24,574 bases of DNA from CAYRZF01 sp964428805 (lineage in GTDB: Bacteria > Methylomirabilota > Methylomirabilia > Rokubacteriales > CSP1-6): assembly GCA_964428805.1 (NCBI GenBank), contig CAYRZF010000026.1, positions 1 through 24,574 of the forward strand, read 5' to 3'. The notes beneath the pieces are model-generated. The model had not been told where the DNA came from, made no database searches, and saw nothing but the letters and a program-made list of their open reading frames with translations. The position numbers were made by a program, and so were the translations under genes. Below are positions 1 through 6,228 of the stretch, one piece after another (the first letter of the stretch is position 1; each line of letters starts with the position of its first letter).

Positions 1-5
1 CGCCC

Positions 6-35
6 TTGACAGCCGCCGACGGGAGTTCATAGACT
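6..35 (+). promoter_or_regulatory. Sigma-70-type promoter of the CoA-transferase gene
   Basis: A perfect TTGACA (6-11) is followed after 18 bp by TAGACT (30-35), which matches four of six -10 positions. The start codon at 43 lies only seven bases after the -10 box, so the predicted transcript would begin at or next to the ATG and be leaderless. No Shine-Dalgarno sequence is seen before the ATG, which agrees with this. The same TTGACA-N18-TAGA.T layout recurs at 3789-3818. Confidence 0.5.
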
Positions 36-42
36 GCCGCCC

Positions 43-1242
43 ATGACCTCCCCGGCTGCCGCGCCACCGCTCGAGGGCCTGACGGTCCTCGACCTTTCGA
101 CTCAGCTCTCCGGCCCCTACTGCTCCATGCTCCTGGGCGACCTCGGGGCCGATGTGATCAAAGTGGAGCGACCGGGTCAGGGCGACGACGCGCGCGCCTT
201 CCCGCCGTTCGTCAACGGCGAGAGTGCCCCGTTCATGACCTTCAACCGGAACAAACGAAGCCTCACCCTGGATCTGAAGCAGCCGGCCGGCCGGGAGATC
301 TGCCTCAGGCTCGCGGCGCGGGCGGATGTGTTCCTCGAAAACTTCCGTGCCGGAGCAGCGGAGCGGCTGGGCCTCGGCTACACGCGCGTTTCGACGGTGA
401 ACCCGCGCATCGTCTACTGCTCGATCTCGGGTTTCGGCCAGACCGGCCCCTACCGGGAGCGCGGCGGCTTCGACCTGATCGCCCAGGGAATGTCCGGCCT
501 CATGTCCATCACGGGAGAGGAGGATGGCCCGCCGCTCCGGGTCCCGATCCCGCTCACGGATCTGGGGGCCGGAATGTTCGGCGCCATTGGGATCCTGGCG
601 GCGCTGGCAGCGCGCGAGAAGAGCGGCAGAGGCCAGTGGGTGGATACCTCGCTCCTCGAAACACCCATCGCCTGGTCGGTCTACGAGGCCGCGGGCTATT
701 TCGCCACCGGTGAAGTTCCACCGCGGCTCGGGGCCGGCCACCGCGCGAGCGCCCCCTACCAGCCGTTTCGCACGAAAGACGGGTGGCTGAACCTGGGAGC
801 CGCGGGCCAGCAGTTCTGGCCGAAGATCTGCGAGGTGCTCGACCTGCCGGACCTCAGCAAGGACCCGCGCTTCGCCACCAACGCGGAACGGGTCAAGCAC
901 CGGAAGGAGCTCGCCGCGCTTCTTCAGCGGCGGTTTGACCGCGAGACCACCGCCCACTGGCTCTCACGGCTTGAGGCCGAAGGCGTGCCCGCCGGCCCGA
1001 TCCTGACCTACGACCAGGTCTTCGCCGATCCTCAGGTGAGGCACCGAGAAATGGTGGTAGAGGTTGACCACCCGGTCGCGGGGCAATCGCGGGTTCTGGG
1101 AGTGCCCATCAAGTTTACTGAAAGCCCGGCGGGGATTCGGCGGGCCGCCCCCACGCTGGGCCAGCACACGCCGGAAATTCTGAAAACCCTAGGTTACTCC
1201 GACGACGACCTGGCCCGGCTCCGCACCGAGGGCGTCATCTAG
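43..1242 (+). CDS. CaiB/BaiF family (type III) CoA-transferase
   Basis: This 399-residue protein has the full length of a class III CoA-transferase, the family that moves CoA between carboxylic acids in the cytoplasm through an aspartyl-CoA thioester. The N-terminus (LEGLTVLDLSTQLSGPYCS, then LGDLGADVIKVERPG) is the family's opening fold, and NRNKRSLTLDLK follows near residue 68. Asp173 in PLTDLGAG is the expected catalytic aspartate. The ATG at 43 fits the family's start. The gene converges on a minus-strand cluster holding a MaoC hydratase and a CitE-type lyase, with an 8-bp overlap of the 3' ends. That suggests a C5-dicarboxylate such as itaconate, mesaconate or citramalate as substrate, as in the Pseudomonas ict-ich-ccl genes. 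The substrate cannot be read from sequence alone. Confidence 0.9.
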   Translation: MTSPAAAPPLEGLTVLDLSTQLSGPYCSMLLGDLGADVIKVERPGQGDDARAFPPFVNGESAPFMTFNRNKRSLTLDLKQPAGREICLRLAARADVFLENFRAGAAERLGLGYTRVSTVNPRIVYCSISGFGQTGPYRERGGFDLIAQGMSGLMSITGEEDGPPLRVPIPLTDLGAGMFGAIGILAALAAREKSGRGQWVDTSLLETPIAWSVYEAAGYFATGEVPPRLGAGHRASAPYQPFRTKDGWLNLGAAGQQFWPKICEVLDLPDLSKDPRFATNAERVKHRKELAALLQRRFDRETTAHWLSRLEAEGVPAGPILTYDQVFADPQVRHREMVVEVDHPVAGQSRVLGVPIKFTESPAGIRRAAPTLGQHTPEILKTLGYSDDDLARLRTEGVI

Positions 1243-1909
1243 AACGCCGCTGCGGACGGCGAGCGCGGGACTCGGCCCGAGCTCGAGTGACCCGCGGCGC
1301 CCCGACAGGAAGTCGGGTTGGGCGGTAGTGACCATATTCCATCTGCTGAGCGATGCGCCCGCGCGCCTTGTCCCCCCAGAAGCGCTCGACGAGGTAGAGT
1401 CCCAGGTCGAGCGCGGACGACACGCCTCCCGCCGTGATCACGTTCCCCTCGTCCACGATGCGCCGGTTTCGGACGACCTCGCGACAGTACGGAGCCAGCA
1501 ACTCGTAGGCGTTGTGATGGGTGGTGGCGCGCTTACCCCGGAGGTAACCGGCCTTGCCGAGCAGGAGCGCCCCGGTGCAGACGCTGGCGATGGGGCGCTC
1601 GTCCCCCCACTTCTTGAGATAGCCGATACACCCATCGTCCCCCATCAGCCGCCGGGTCCCGAGTCCTCCGGGAATGTAGAGGAGGTCGAAGGCCGAGAGG
1701 TCCTCGAAGACCCCATCGGGGGACAGCCTGATGCCGGTCTCGTCCGAGATCTCCGAGTCAGTCCCGATGAGCCGATGGGTCACCTCCGGATCGATGCCCA
1801 TCAGGGCCACGCGCCGGAGGCTGTCGTAGGCCCCGATCAGGTCGAGGAGGGTGAGACCGGGAAAAACGAAGAAAGCGATCCGCTTGATGGGACGCATCGG
1901 GGTGCTCAT
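1235..1909 (-). CDS. DJ-1/PfpI (GATase1-like) family protein, isonitrile-hydratase-like
   Basis: This 224-residue single-domain protein belongs to the DJ-1/PfpI superfamily. The nucleophile elbow is SVCTGALLLG with Cys111, and ATTHHNAYELL supplies the nearby histidine. FPGLTLLDLIGAYD near residue 16 carries the acidic residue typical of the isonitrile hydratase and GlxA N-terminal subgroup. There is no C-terminal AraC helix-turn-helix domain; the tail is a short Arg-rich stretch (about residues 203-224). The start overlaps the stop of the CitE-like gene as ATGA, so translation is probably coupled. Substrate is unknown: family members include isonitrile hydratases, deglycases and amidase-like enzymes, and the association with CoA enzymes does not settle it. 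Confidence 0.82.
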   Translation of the reverse strand: MSTPMRPIKRIAFFVFPGLTLLDLIGAYDSLRRVALMGIDPEVTHRLIGTDSEISDETGIRLSPDGVFEDLSAFDLLYIPGGLGTRRLMGDDGCIGYLKKWGDERPIASVCTGALLLGKAGYLRGKRATTHHNAYELLAPYCREVVRNRRIVDEGNVITAGGVSSALDLGLYLVERFWGDKARGRIAQQMEYGHYRPTRLPVGAPRVTRARAESRARRPQRRSR

Positions 1910-2799
1910 AGGACGCCCGCCCGGCGGGATCGCTCGATGACCTTCTCGGCGCGGTTCAGATGGGGCGCGTCCACCATCTGCCCCCGAAAGGCGAAAGCTC
2001 CGCTCCCCTTCCGCCGGTGTTCCTCAAAGGCCGCGATGAGTTCCTGGGCTTCCTGGACCTCCTCGCGCGAGGGAGTGAAGGCTTCATTGATCACAGGGAT
2101 CTGGCTCGGGTGGATAGAGATTTTCCCGGTGAAGCCCATCGTCACCGCCTCCTGACACTCCCGACGCAGCCCCTCGACGTTGGAGATGTCCGCAAACACG
2201 GTATCGATGGCCTCGATCTCCGCAGCGGCAGCCGCCAGCGCGGTCATCACCCGCGCGTACCGCGGGATGTCGAGGAAATTACCGGTGACGTCTCGGGTCC
2301 TCGCCAACCCCATCGCCGCCCCGAGGTCTTCGACTCCCCACGACCCCGCCACGATCCGCGGGCTTGCCCGGACGACCTCGACGATATTCAAGAGCCCTTC
2401 GGGAGTCTCGGTGGCGATCAGAACGAGCTTGGTGGACCCAACCGGCACACCGTGCTTCTCCTCCAACCTGTCGAGGATCGCCGAAACCCCGCGCACGTCG
2501 GCCGCGTTCCGCGGCTTGGGAACCACATAGCCGTCGGGGCGCCCCTGAATAGTGCCCTCGAGGTCGGCCTCGCCGAACCCGGTGGCCAGAGGGTTCATGC
2601 GAACCCACCGTTCCCTCGGGCCAAAGTCCAGGGTCTGGAGCCAGCGGAGCACGACCCCCCGGGCTTCGGCTTTCTTCTCCGCGGTCACCGCATCCTCCAG
2701 GTCCAGGATCAACGCGTCGGCCGGCAGCGTGAGCGCCTTGGCGATCATCTTCTCGTTTCCGCCAGGGACAAAGTGGAACGAGCGCCGCAGGCCGCTCAT
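1906..2799 (-). CDS. HpcH/HpaI aldolase, citrate lyase beta (CitE)-like acyl-CoA lyase
   Basis: This 297-residue TIM-barrel lyase belongs to the CitE-like group, which cleaves or forms 3-hydroxyacyl-CoA esters such as citramalyl-, malyl- or beta-methylmalyl-CoA with Mg2+. Visible signatures are HFVPGGNEKMIAKAL near the N-terminus (phosphate or CoA binding), DALILDLEDAV (metal-binding acidic pair), RMNPL, VPKPRNAADV, ATETPEGLLNI and ISIHPSQIPVINEAFTPS near the C-terminus. No acyl-carrier lyase subunits (CitD, CitF) are adjacent, so a free acyl-CoA lyase is more likely than true citrate lyase. The MaoC hydratase lies just upstream and the DJ-1-like gene overlaps its stop by 4 bp. With the CaiB transferase next door it would provide the C-C cleavage step. 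Exact substrate is inferred only. Confidence 0.88.
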   Translation of the reverse strand: MSGLRRSFHFVPGGNEKMIAKALTLPADALILDLEDAVTAEKKAEARGVVLRWLQTLDFGPRERWVRMNPLATGFGEADLEGTIQGRPDGYVVPKPRNAADVRGVSAILDRLEEKHGVPVGSTKLVLIATETPEGLLNIVEVVRASPRIVAGSWGVEDLGAAMGLARTRDVTGNFLDIPRYARVMTALAAAAAEIEAIDTVFADISNVEGLRRECQEAVTMGFTGKISIHPSQIPVINEAFTPSREEVQEAQELIAAFEEHRRKGSGAFAFRGQMVDAPHLNRAEKVIERSRRAGVL

Positions 2800-2830
2800 A
2801 GACCCTCGGAGGGGGCTGACATAGCGTGTC

Positions 2831-3295
2831 TCATGCCGAGGGCCCCGGGATCCGGCGCCGCATCATTGCAGCCCGCCGGCACCGCATGACGACTTCCCCT
2901 CGCTGATTCTTCGCCCGGTGCTCGAAGGTCACGATCCCCCACTGGGGGCGGGAGCGCGACTCGCGCTTCTCGATCACCTCCGTCTCCGAATAAATGGTGT
3001 CCCCGTGGAAGACCGGCTTCAGAAATTCCACCTTCTCGAACCCGAGGTTCCCGACCGTGGTCCCGAGCGTGGTGTCCCCCACCGAGAGCCCCACCGCAAT
3101 CCCCAGGGTGAGGAGACTGTTCACCAGGGGCTTGCCGAACTCGGCCTTCGAAGCCGCCTCGAAGTCAAGATGGAGTGGCTGGGGGTTCATGGTGAGGCAG
3201 GTGAAGAAGACGTTGTCCGCCTCGGTGATGGTGCGACCGGGCTGATGCTGGAACACTTGGCCGACGATCAATTCCTCAAAGAGCTTCCCCGCCAC
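2831..3295 (-). CDS. MaoC-like (hotdog-fold) enoyl-CoA hydratase
   Basis: This 154-residue protein has the size of a single-hotdog MaoC or (R)-specific hydratase. The core motif TMNPQPLHLD (about residues 35-44) is the hydratase-2 signature, with the Asn-Pro and His expected at the active site. GKPLVNSLLTLGIAVGL follows as the central hotdog helix. Family members hydrate 2-enoyl-CoA esters or the unsaturated dicarboxylyl-CoAs mesaconyl- and itaconyl-CoA. The start codon is GTG (3293-3295), five bases after the TAA of the upstream secreted-protein gene, which indicates an operon. Pairing with a CitE-like lyase 31 bp downstream is the arrangement seen in itaconate and methylmalyl-CoA loci, so hydration before retro-aldol cleavage is the best guess. 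Confidence 0.87.
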   Translation of the reverse strand: MAGKLFEELIVGQVFQHQPGRTITEADNVFFTCLTMNPQPLHLDFEAASKAEFGKPLVNSLLTLGIAVGLSVGDTTLGTTVGNLGFEKVEFLKPVFHGDTIYSETEVIEKRESRSRPQWGIVTFEHRAKNQRGEVVMRCRRAAMMRRRIPGPSA

Positions 3296-3300
3296 GGCCG

Positions 3301-3729
3301 TTACTCGACGGCAACCCCTGCGACCCTGAACTTCCCACCTTCCTCGTCAAGCGTCACCGTTCCCTTCCCCTTCTTTTCCGAGCCCCCCGCCTTGATCGTG
3401 ATCTCGTCCACGGTCACCCCCTTGACCTTCCCCTCCACCCGGACAGTCGAGAGGCCGCGGAAGGGGAAGACCAGCTCGACCTCGGCCTTCTTCCCCTCGG
3501 CGTCAAGGGTGTAGTCCGTGCCGCCGACCTTCACCGTCACCTTCCCGCCCGCCTGGGCCTTTACCGCGTCCCAGTTCTGTTTTCCCCAGCCCAGCAGAAA
3601 CTCCTGGGTCGCCTGGATATGCGAGGGTATGCCGGGGGTGGGCGTCTCCTTCTTCTCCTGTGGCCAGGCGGGAGCCGGACCGAGCAGGATGGCCAGCGAA
3701 ATTACCACGATCGTCCCGAATCGAGCCAT
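3301..3729 (-). CDS. Small secreted protein of unknown function
   Basis: This 142-residue protein is not recognised. Residues 1-24 form a signal peptide: MAR, a hydrophobic run from about residue 5 to 17, then PAPAWPQ before a charged EKKETPTPG segment. There is no lipobox cysteine and no cysteine at all. The mature part opens with a short helical stretch (QATQEFLLGWGKQNWDAVKA) and continues with alternating Val, Lys and Gly (KVTVKVGGTDYTLDAEGKK), which suggests a beta-rich domain. The ATG at 3727-3729 is preceded by AAAGGAGG (minus strand, 3739-3746), a strong ribosome-binding site. It is the first gene of the run that continues into MaoC and CitE, which may be only shared transcription. Confidence 0.75.
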   Translation of the reverse strand: MARFGTIVVISLAILLGPAPAWPQEKKETPTPGIPSHIQATQEFLLGWGKQNWDAVKAQAGGKVTVKVGGTDYTLDAEGKKAEVELVFPFRGLSTVRVEGKVKGVTVDEITIKAGGSEKKGKGTVTLDEEGGKFRVAGVAVE

Positions 3730-3738
3730 GGCACCCTT

Positions 3739-3746
3739 CCTCCTTT
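3739..3746 (-). promoter_or_regulatory. Strong Shine-Dalgarno site for the secreted-protein gene
   Basis: AAAGGAGG on the minus strand lies nine bases before the ATG at 3729. It is among the best matches to the 16S anti-SD in the window and fixes that start. Confidence 0.7.
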
Positions 3747-3788
3747 CCCGATGCGCTTCAGCCCCGCTCGTCCTTTGGAACGCCCCCG

Positions 3789-3818
3789 ACTCTACTGGTG
3801 GCGAGCGCGCGTTGTCAA
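3789..3818 (-). promoter_or_regulatory. Sigma-70-type promoter for the secreted protein-MaoC-CitE-DJ-1 run
   Basis: On the minus strand a perfect TTGACA (3818-3813) is followed after 18 bp by TAGAGT (3794-3789), matching four of six -10 positions. The transcript would start near 3782, about 50 bases before the ATG at 3729, and include the strong ribosome-binding site. Spacing and box sequences resemble those at 6-35. Confidence 0.5.
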
Positions 3819-3895
3819 TTGCCGAACCCTCGGAAAATCCAGCATTCGCGGCGGAATTGAAACGGAGTTTCGCCTGAGCCCCACCTTACATGGTC

Positions 3896-3929
3896 TTTAT
3901 CCACAATTTACCAACACCTGGTGGATAAA
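3896..3929. repeat. 9-bp inverted repeat made of two DnaA-box-like sites
   Basis: TTTATCCAC (3896-3904) and GTGGATAAA (3921-3929) are perfect inverted copies separated by 16 bp. The left arm with its next base contains TTATCCACA (3897-3905), identical to the consensus DnaA box. The right arm on the opposite strand reads TTATCCACC, one mismatch away. The surroundings (about 3885-3985) are clearly more AT-rich than the flanking genes. No dnaA, dnaN, gidA or parAB gene is visible, so an origin is not claimed. A DnaA-responsive control site or binding site for another factor is possible. Confidence 0.5.
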
Positions 3930-3987
3930 TTTGCCTTCGAGCCCCATATTTAGTGTCAAGACAGACTTGAGGGCGGATAATCCTCTG

Positions 3988-4016
3988 TTGACAGGGGTTT
4001 GGGCTTCCTCTAAAGT
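3988..4016 (+). promoter_or_regulatory. Sigma-70-type promoter of the DGQHR-domain gene
   Basis: A perfect TTGACA (3988-3993) is followed after the ideal 17 bp by TAAAGT (4011-4016), four of six -10 matches. Transcription would start near 4023, leaving a leader of about 14 bases before the ATG at 4037. No clear Shine-Dalgarno is present in that leader. The DnaA-box-like pair lies about 60-90 bp upstream of the -35 box, a position suited to regulation. Confidence 0.55.
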
Positions 4017-4036
4017 GAGTGATCCGGTAAAAACCC

Positions 4037-5170
4037 ATGATCACCGTGCCCGCACACCGGGTAAAACAGTTCGGGCTCGAGTTCTACCAGGCCTCATTTT
4101 CCGCCAAGGACATCGATCGCCTGGTAAAGTTCGAAGTCCTCGGCTACGCGGGGGGGATGCCAAACGAACCCCCGAAGGCCAAGCGCGCGTACCGCGCCCG
4201 CGTCAACTGGGAGATGCTGGAAAAGCGGATTGGCGAAAGCGAGGCCGCCTACCAGCGCCCGGTCATCCGGCGAAAGATCGAAGAACTCGTCTCGTACTAC
4301 CGGGACTGCAAGGAGGCGGGGACTCTCCCGGCAATTCCCGGGGCGGTTATCATCACCTCTGAGAAGCGCTTCACCTTCACTCCGATGGCGAGCCACCACG
4401 ACCTGGGACTGCTTCAGATTCCAGAGGAGCACGGCGTCCTGCGGGTCCTGGACGGCCAGCACCGGCTCCTGGCGCTCCACTCCCTCACCCTGGCCGGAGA
4501 GGTAATGGGCATCGAAGTCCCGGCGGTGCTCTTCGACACCCTGGACGCCCGCCAGACCGTGGAGCTCTTCGTCACGATCAACGCCAAGCACACGCGGCTC
4601 AACCCCTCCCACATCGTGAGCCTCGCCGGGCGCAAGCTCTACCCCGACCCCAACCAGGCCCTGGCTCACGACGTGATCCGGTCCCTGAACGAGGACGAGA
4701 CCTCTTCGCTGCACGGCGAGATCAAAATGCTCGGCACCGGGCGCGGGAAAGTCTCCCAGGCCCCGCTCGCCGAGGAGATCGTGGATTTCCTGGAAACCGT
4801 GGAGAACGTGGGCGGCAGCGCCAGGATCCAAGCGCTCCGCCAGGGGGCCAAGCGGTTTTTCCTGAACTACATCAAGGCTGTGGGAGGCGTGTTCGCGACG
4901 GCCTGGGCGGGCCGGAAGTATTCGATCAAGACCGGGGCGGCCCTCCGGGCCTTCATCCGCGTGGCGCCGGACGTGATGGCGCGGGCGCGCGAGCTCAGAA
5001 AGGATCCCTTCGACCTTCACGCCATCCGCGAGGCCATCAAGCCCTGGGGCGTCCGGTTGGGCGACCGCCGCTTCGAGACCGAGGGAGAGTGGAAACAGAA
5101 ACTCGCGGGCGGCACCCGCGGCACGGTCGAGACGCTCACGCGCGAACTGCGCGAGGCGCTTCGAAGCTAG
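4037..5170 (+). CDS. DGQHR-domain (DndB-like/ParB-fold) protein
   Basis: This 377-residue protein carries the hallmark DGQHR at residues 139-143 (context RVLDGQHRLLAL). A second conserved block, FVTINAKHTRLNPSHI, follows at about residues 178-193. Both are characteristic of the DGQHR-domain family, which includes DndB, the regulator linked to DNA phosphorothioation, and relatives of unknown function with a ParB-like nuclease fold. Length fits DndB-type proteins (about 350-400 residues). No dndCDE, dptFGH, restriction or phage genes are near, so it is a solitary member and its role is unknown. It has its own promoter and an unusual AT-rich upstream region. Its stop overlaps the convergent greA stop by four bases. 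DNA binding or modification sensing is inference from the family only. Confidence 0.75.
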   Translation: MITVPAHRVKQFGLEFYQASFSAKDIDRLVKFEVLGYAGGMPNEPPKAKRAYRARVNWEMLEKRIGESEAAYQRPVIRRKIEELVSYYRDCKEAGTLPAIPGAVIITSEKRFTFTPMASHHDLGLLQIPEEHGVLRVLDGQHRLLALHSLTLAGEVMGIEVPAVLFDTLDARQTVELFVTINAKHTRLNPSHIVSLAGRKLYPDPNQALAHDVIRSLNEDETSSLHGEIKMLGTGRGKVSQAPLAEEIVDFLETVENVGGSARIQALRQGAKRFFLNYIKAVGGVFATAWAGRKYSIKTGAALRAFIRVAPDVMARARELRKDPFDLHAIREAIKPWGVRLGDRRFETEGEWKQKLAGGTRGTVETLTRELREALRS

Positions 5171-5679
5171 TTATCGTCCCACCTGAAGTTGGCGTCAAGG
5201 ATCTCGTAAGTCTTCTTCCCGCCGGGCACCTGAGCCACGACGGTATCGCCGACCTCCTTGCCGATCAGCGTGCGGGCCAGCGGCGACATGATCGAGATCT
5301 TTCCCTTCGCCGGCTCCGCCTCGTCTGAGCCGACGATCCAGTAGCGGATCTCTTTGCCATCCCCGTCCTGGAGGCGGACGGTGGAGCCGAACGTCACCCG
5401 GCCTCCGTTGGCGGGGGGATCGATGACCTCCGCATGACCCACCTTGGTCTCCAGCTCCTTGATCCGCCCTTCGACGAAGGACTGCTTTTCGCGGGCCGCG
5501 TGGTATTCGGCGTTCTCGGCGAGGTCGCCATGGCTCCGCGCCTCGGCGATGGCCTTGGTGACGCGGGGCCGCTCTTCCTTTTTGAGCCGCTCAAGCTCGG
5601 CCTTGAGCCGCTCGAAGCCCTGCCGGGTCATGGGGGTGCGCTGGATTGCCACGGATTCTCTGACCTCGCGAATCCCCAT
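5167..5679 (-). CDS. greA: Transcription elongation factor GreA
   Basis: GreA rescues backtracked RNA polymerase by stimulating transcript cleavage from the secondary channel. The N-terminal coiled coil is clear (GFERLKAELERLKKEERPRV), with the acidic tip GDLAENAEYHAAREKQ holding the Asp and Glu needed for cleavage. The C-terminal FKBP-like domain includes VTFGSTVRLQDGDG and IGKEVGDTVVAQVPGGKKTYEIL. From the ATG at 5679 the product is 170 residues, longer than the usual 158 or so. GTG at 5652 gives 161 residues and a more typical N-terminus, so the true start may be there. The gene is divergent from marR across about 80 bp and converges with the DGQHR gene. Confidence 0.95.
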   Translation of the reverse strand: MGIREVRESVAIQRTPMTRQGFERLKAELERLKKEERPRVTKAIAEARSHGDLAENAEYHAAREKQSFVEGRIKELETKVGHAEVIDPPANGGRVTFGSTVRLQDGDGKEIRYWIVGSDEAEPAKGKISIMSPLARTLIGKEVGDTVVAQVPGGKKTYEILDANFRWDDN

Positions 5680-5730
5680 TTTACGACATGCTCTGTTTGG
5701 TCGTCGAGCCCCGATGCGAGGGGCTGTGAC

Positions 5731-5759
5731 TTGACAGAGAAAGGTTAAGATGATTAACT
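5731..5759 (+). promoter_or_regulatory. Candidate marR-RND promoter overlapping an operator
   Basis: TTGACA (5731-5736) is a perfect -35 box. At 17 bp spacing the -10 would be TTAACT (5754-5759), a weak match inside the right arm of the palindrome at 5744-5758. Transcription from it would begin just after the ATG at 5761, which would favour the in-frame GTG at 5782 as the translated start. The weak -10 limits confidence. Confidence 0.35.
5744..5758. promoter_or_regulatory. Palindromic MarR-type operator candidate
   Basis: GTTAA-GATGA-TTAAC is a perfect 5-bp inverted repeat with a 5-bp centre, directly before the marR reading frame and next to a TTGACA box. MarR dimers usually bind AT-rich palindromes of about this size in their own promoters, so autorepression of the marR-adaptor-pump operon is the natural inference. 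It may also affect the divergent greA promoter. Confidence 0.45.
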
Positions 5760-5760
5760 A

Positions 5761-6228
5761 ATGTGGCCTCCGGGGGCCCCTGTGCACGACGACCTCAGCG
5801 ACGCCAGCCGCCATCTGGTCGATCTCCTTACCACGCTCCTGTCCTCAACCTTCCGCCAGATTCTCTGGAAGCAGGCGCTGGAGCTCGATCTCAACTACTC
5901 CCAGGCCCAGGTGCTCTTCCTCGTGGCCAAGAATCCCGGCGCGCTCATGGGCACCGTCGCCCGGAGCTTCGGAATCACGCTCCCGGCGGTCACCCAGGTG
6001 GTGGACCGGCTGGAGTCCAAGGGCTTTCTCGAGCGCAGCGAGAACCCACAGGACCGCCGCCAGGTCCGCCTCTTCCTCACGCGCGAAGGAGAAGGCCTGG
6101 CCCGGAGACTCGAAGCGCTGCAGGTGGAGGGCCTGGGCCGGGTGCTGAAACGGCTCTCAGCCGCCGACCGCAAAGACGTGATCCACGGCATCGAGCGGTT
6201 GGTGTCCGCAGCGCGGGGCGAGGCATGA
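5761..6228 (+). CDS. MarR-family transcriptional regulator
   Basis: This 155-residue protein has the standard MarR winged-helix layout. Helices for dimerisation occupy both ends. YSQAQVLFLVAKNPGALMG leads into the helix-turn-helix, with the recognition helix at about residues 73-86 (TLPAVTQVVDRLESKG). The wing follows at about residues 90-106 (ERSENPQDRRQVRLFLT, with the conserved DRR). It probably represses the downstream efflux genes: its TGA overlaps the adaptor ATG (ATGA) and a palindrome lies at its start. The ligand is unknown. The ATG at 5761 gives the longest frame; the GTG at 5782 (protein VHDDLSDASRH) is an alternative if transcription starts near 5766. Confidence 0.9.
   Translation: MWPPGAPVHDDLSDASRHLVDLLTTLLSSTFRQILWKQALELDLNYSQAQVLFLVAKNPGALMGTVARSFGITLPAVTQVVDRLESKGFLERSENPQDRRQVRLFLTREGEGLARRLEALQVEGLGRVLKRLSAADRKDVIHGIERLVSAARGEA

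Noticed and set aside
1960..2889. Long plus-strand open frames over the CitE gene (and similar ones over trmI, ppiD, rfbB and the HD gene)
   Set aside because: They are antisense shadows of well-conserved genes, with compositions typical of reverse-strand GC-rich frames.
3885..3990. Chromosomal replication origin
   Set aside because: Only two DnaA-like boxes are present, and no dnaA, dnaN, gyrB, gidA or parAB neighbours are seen.
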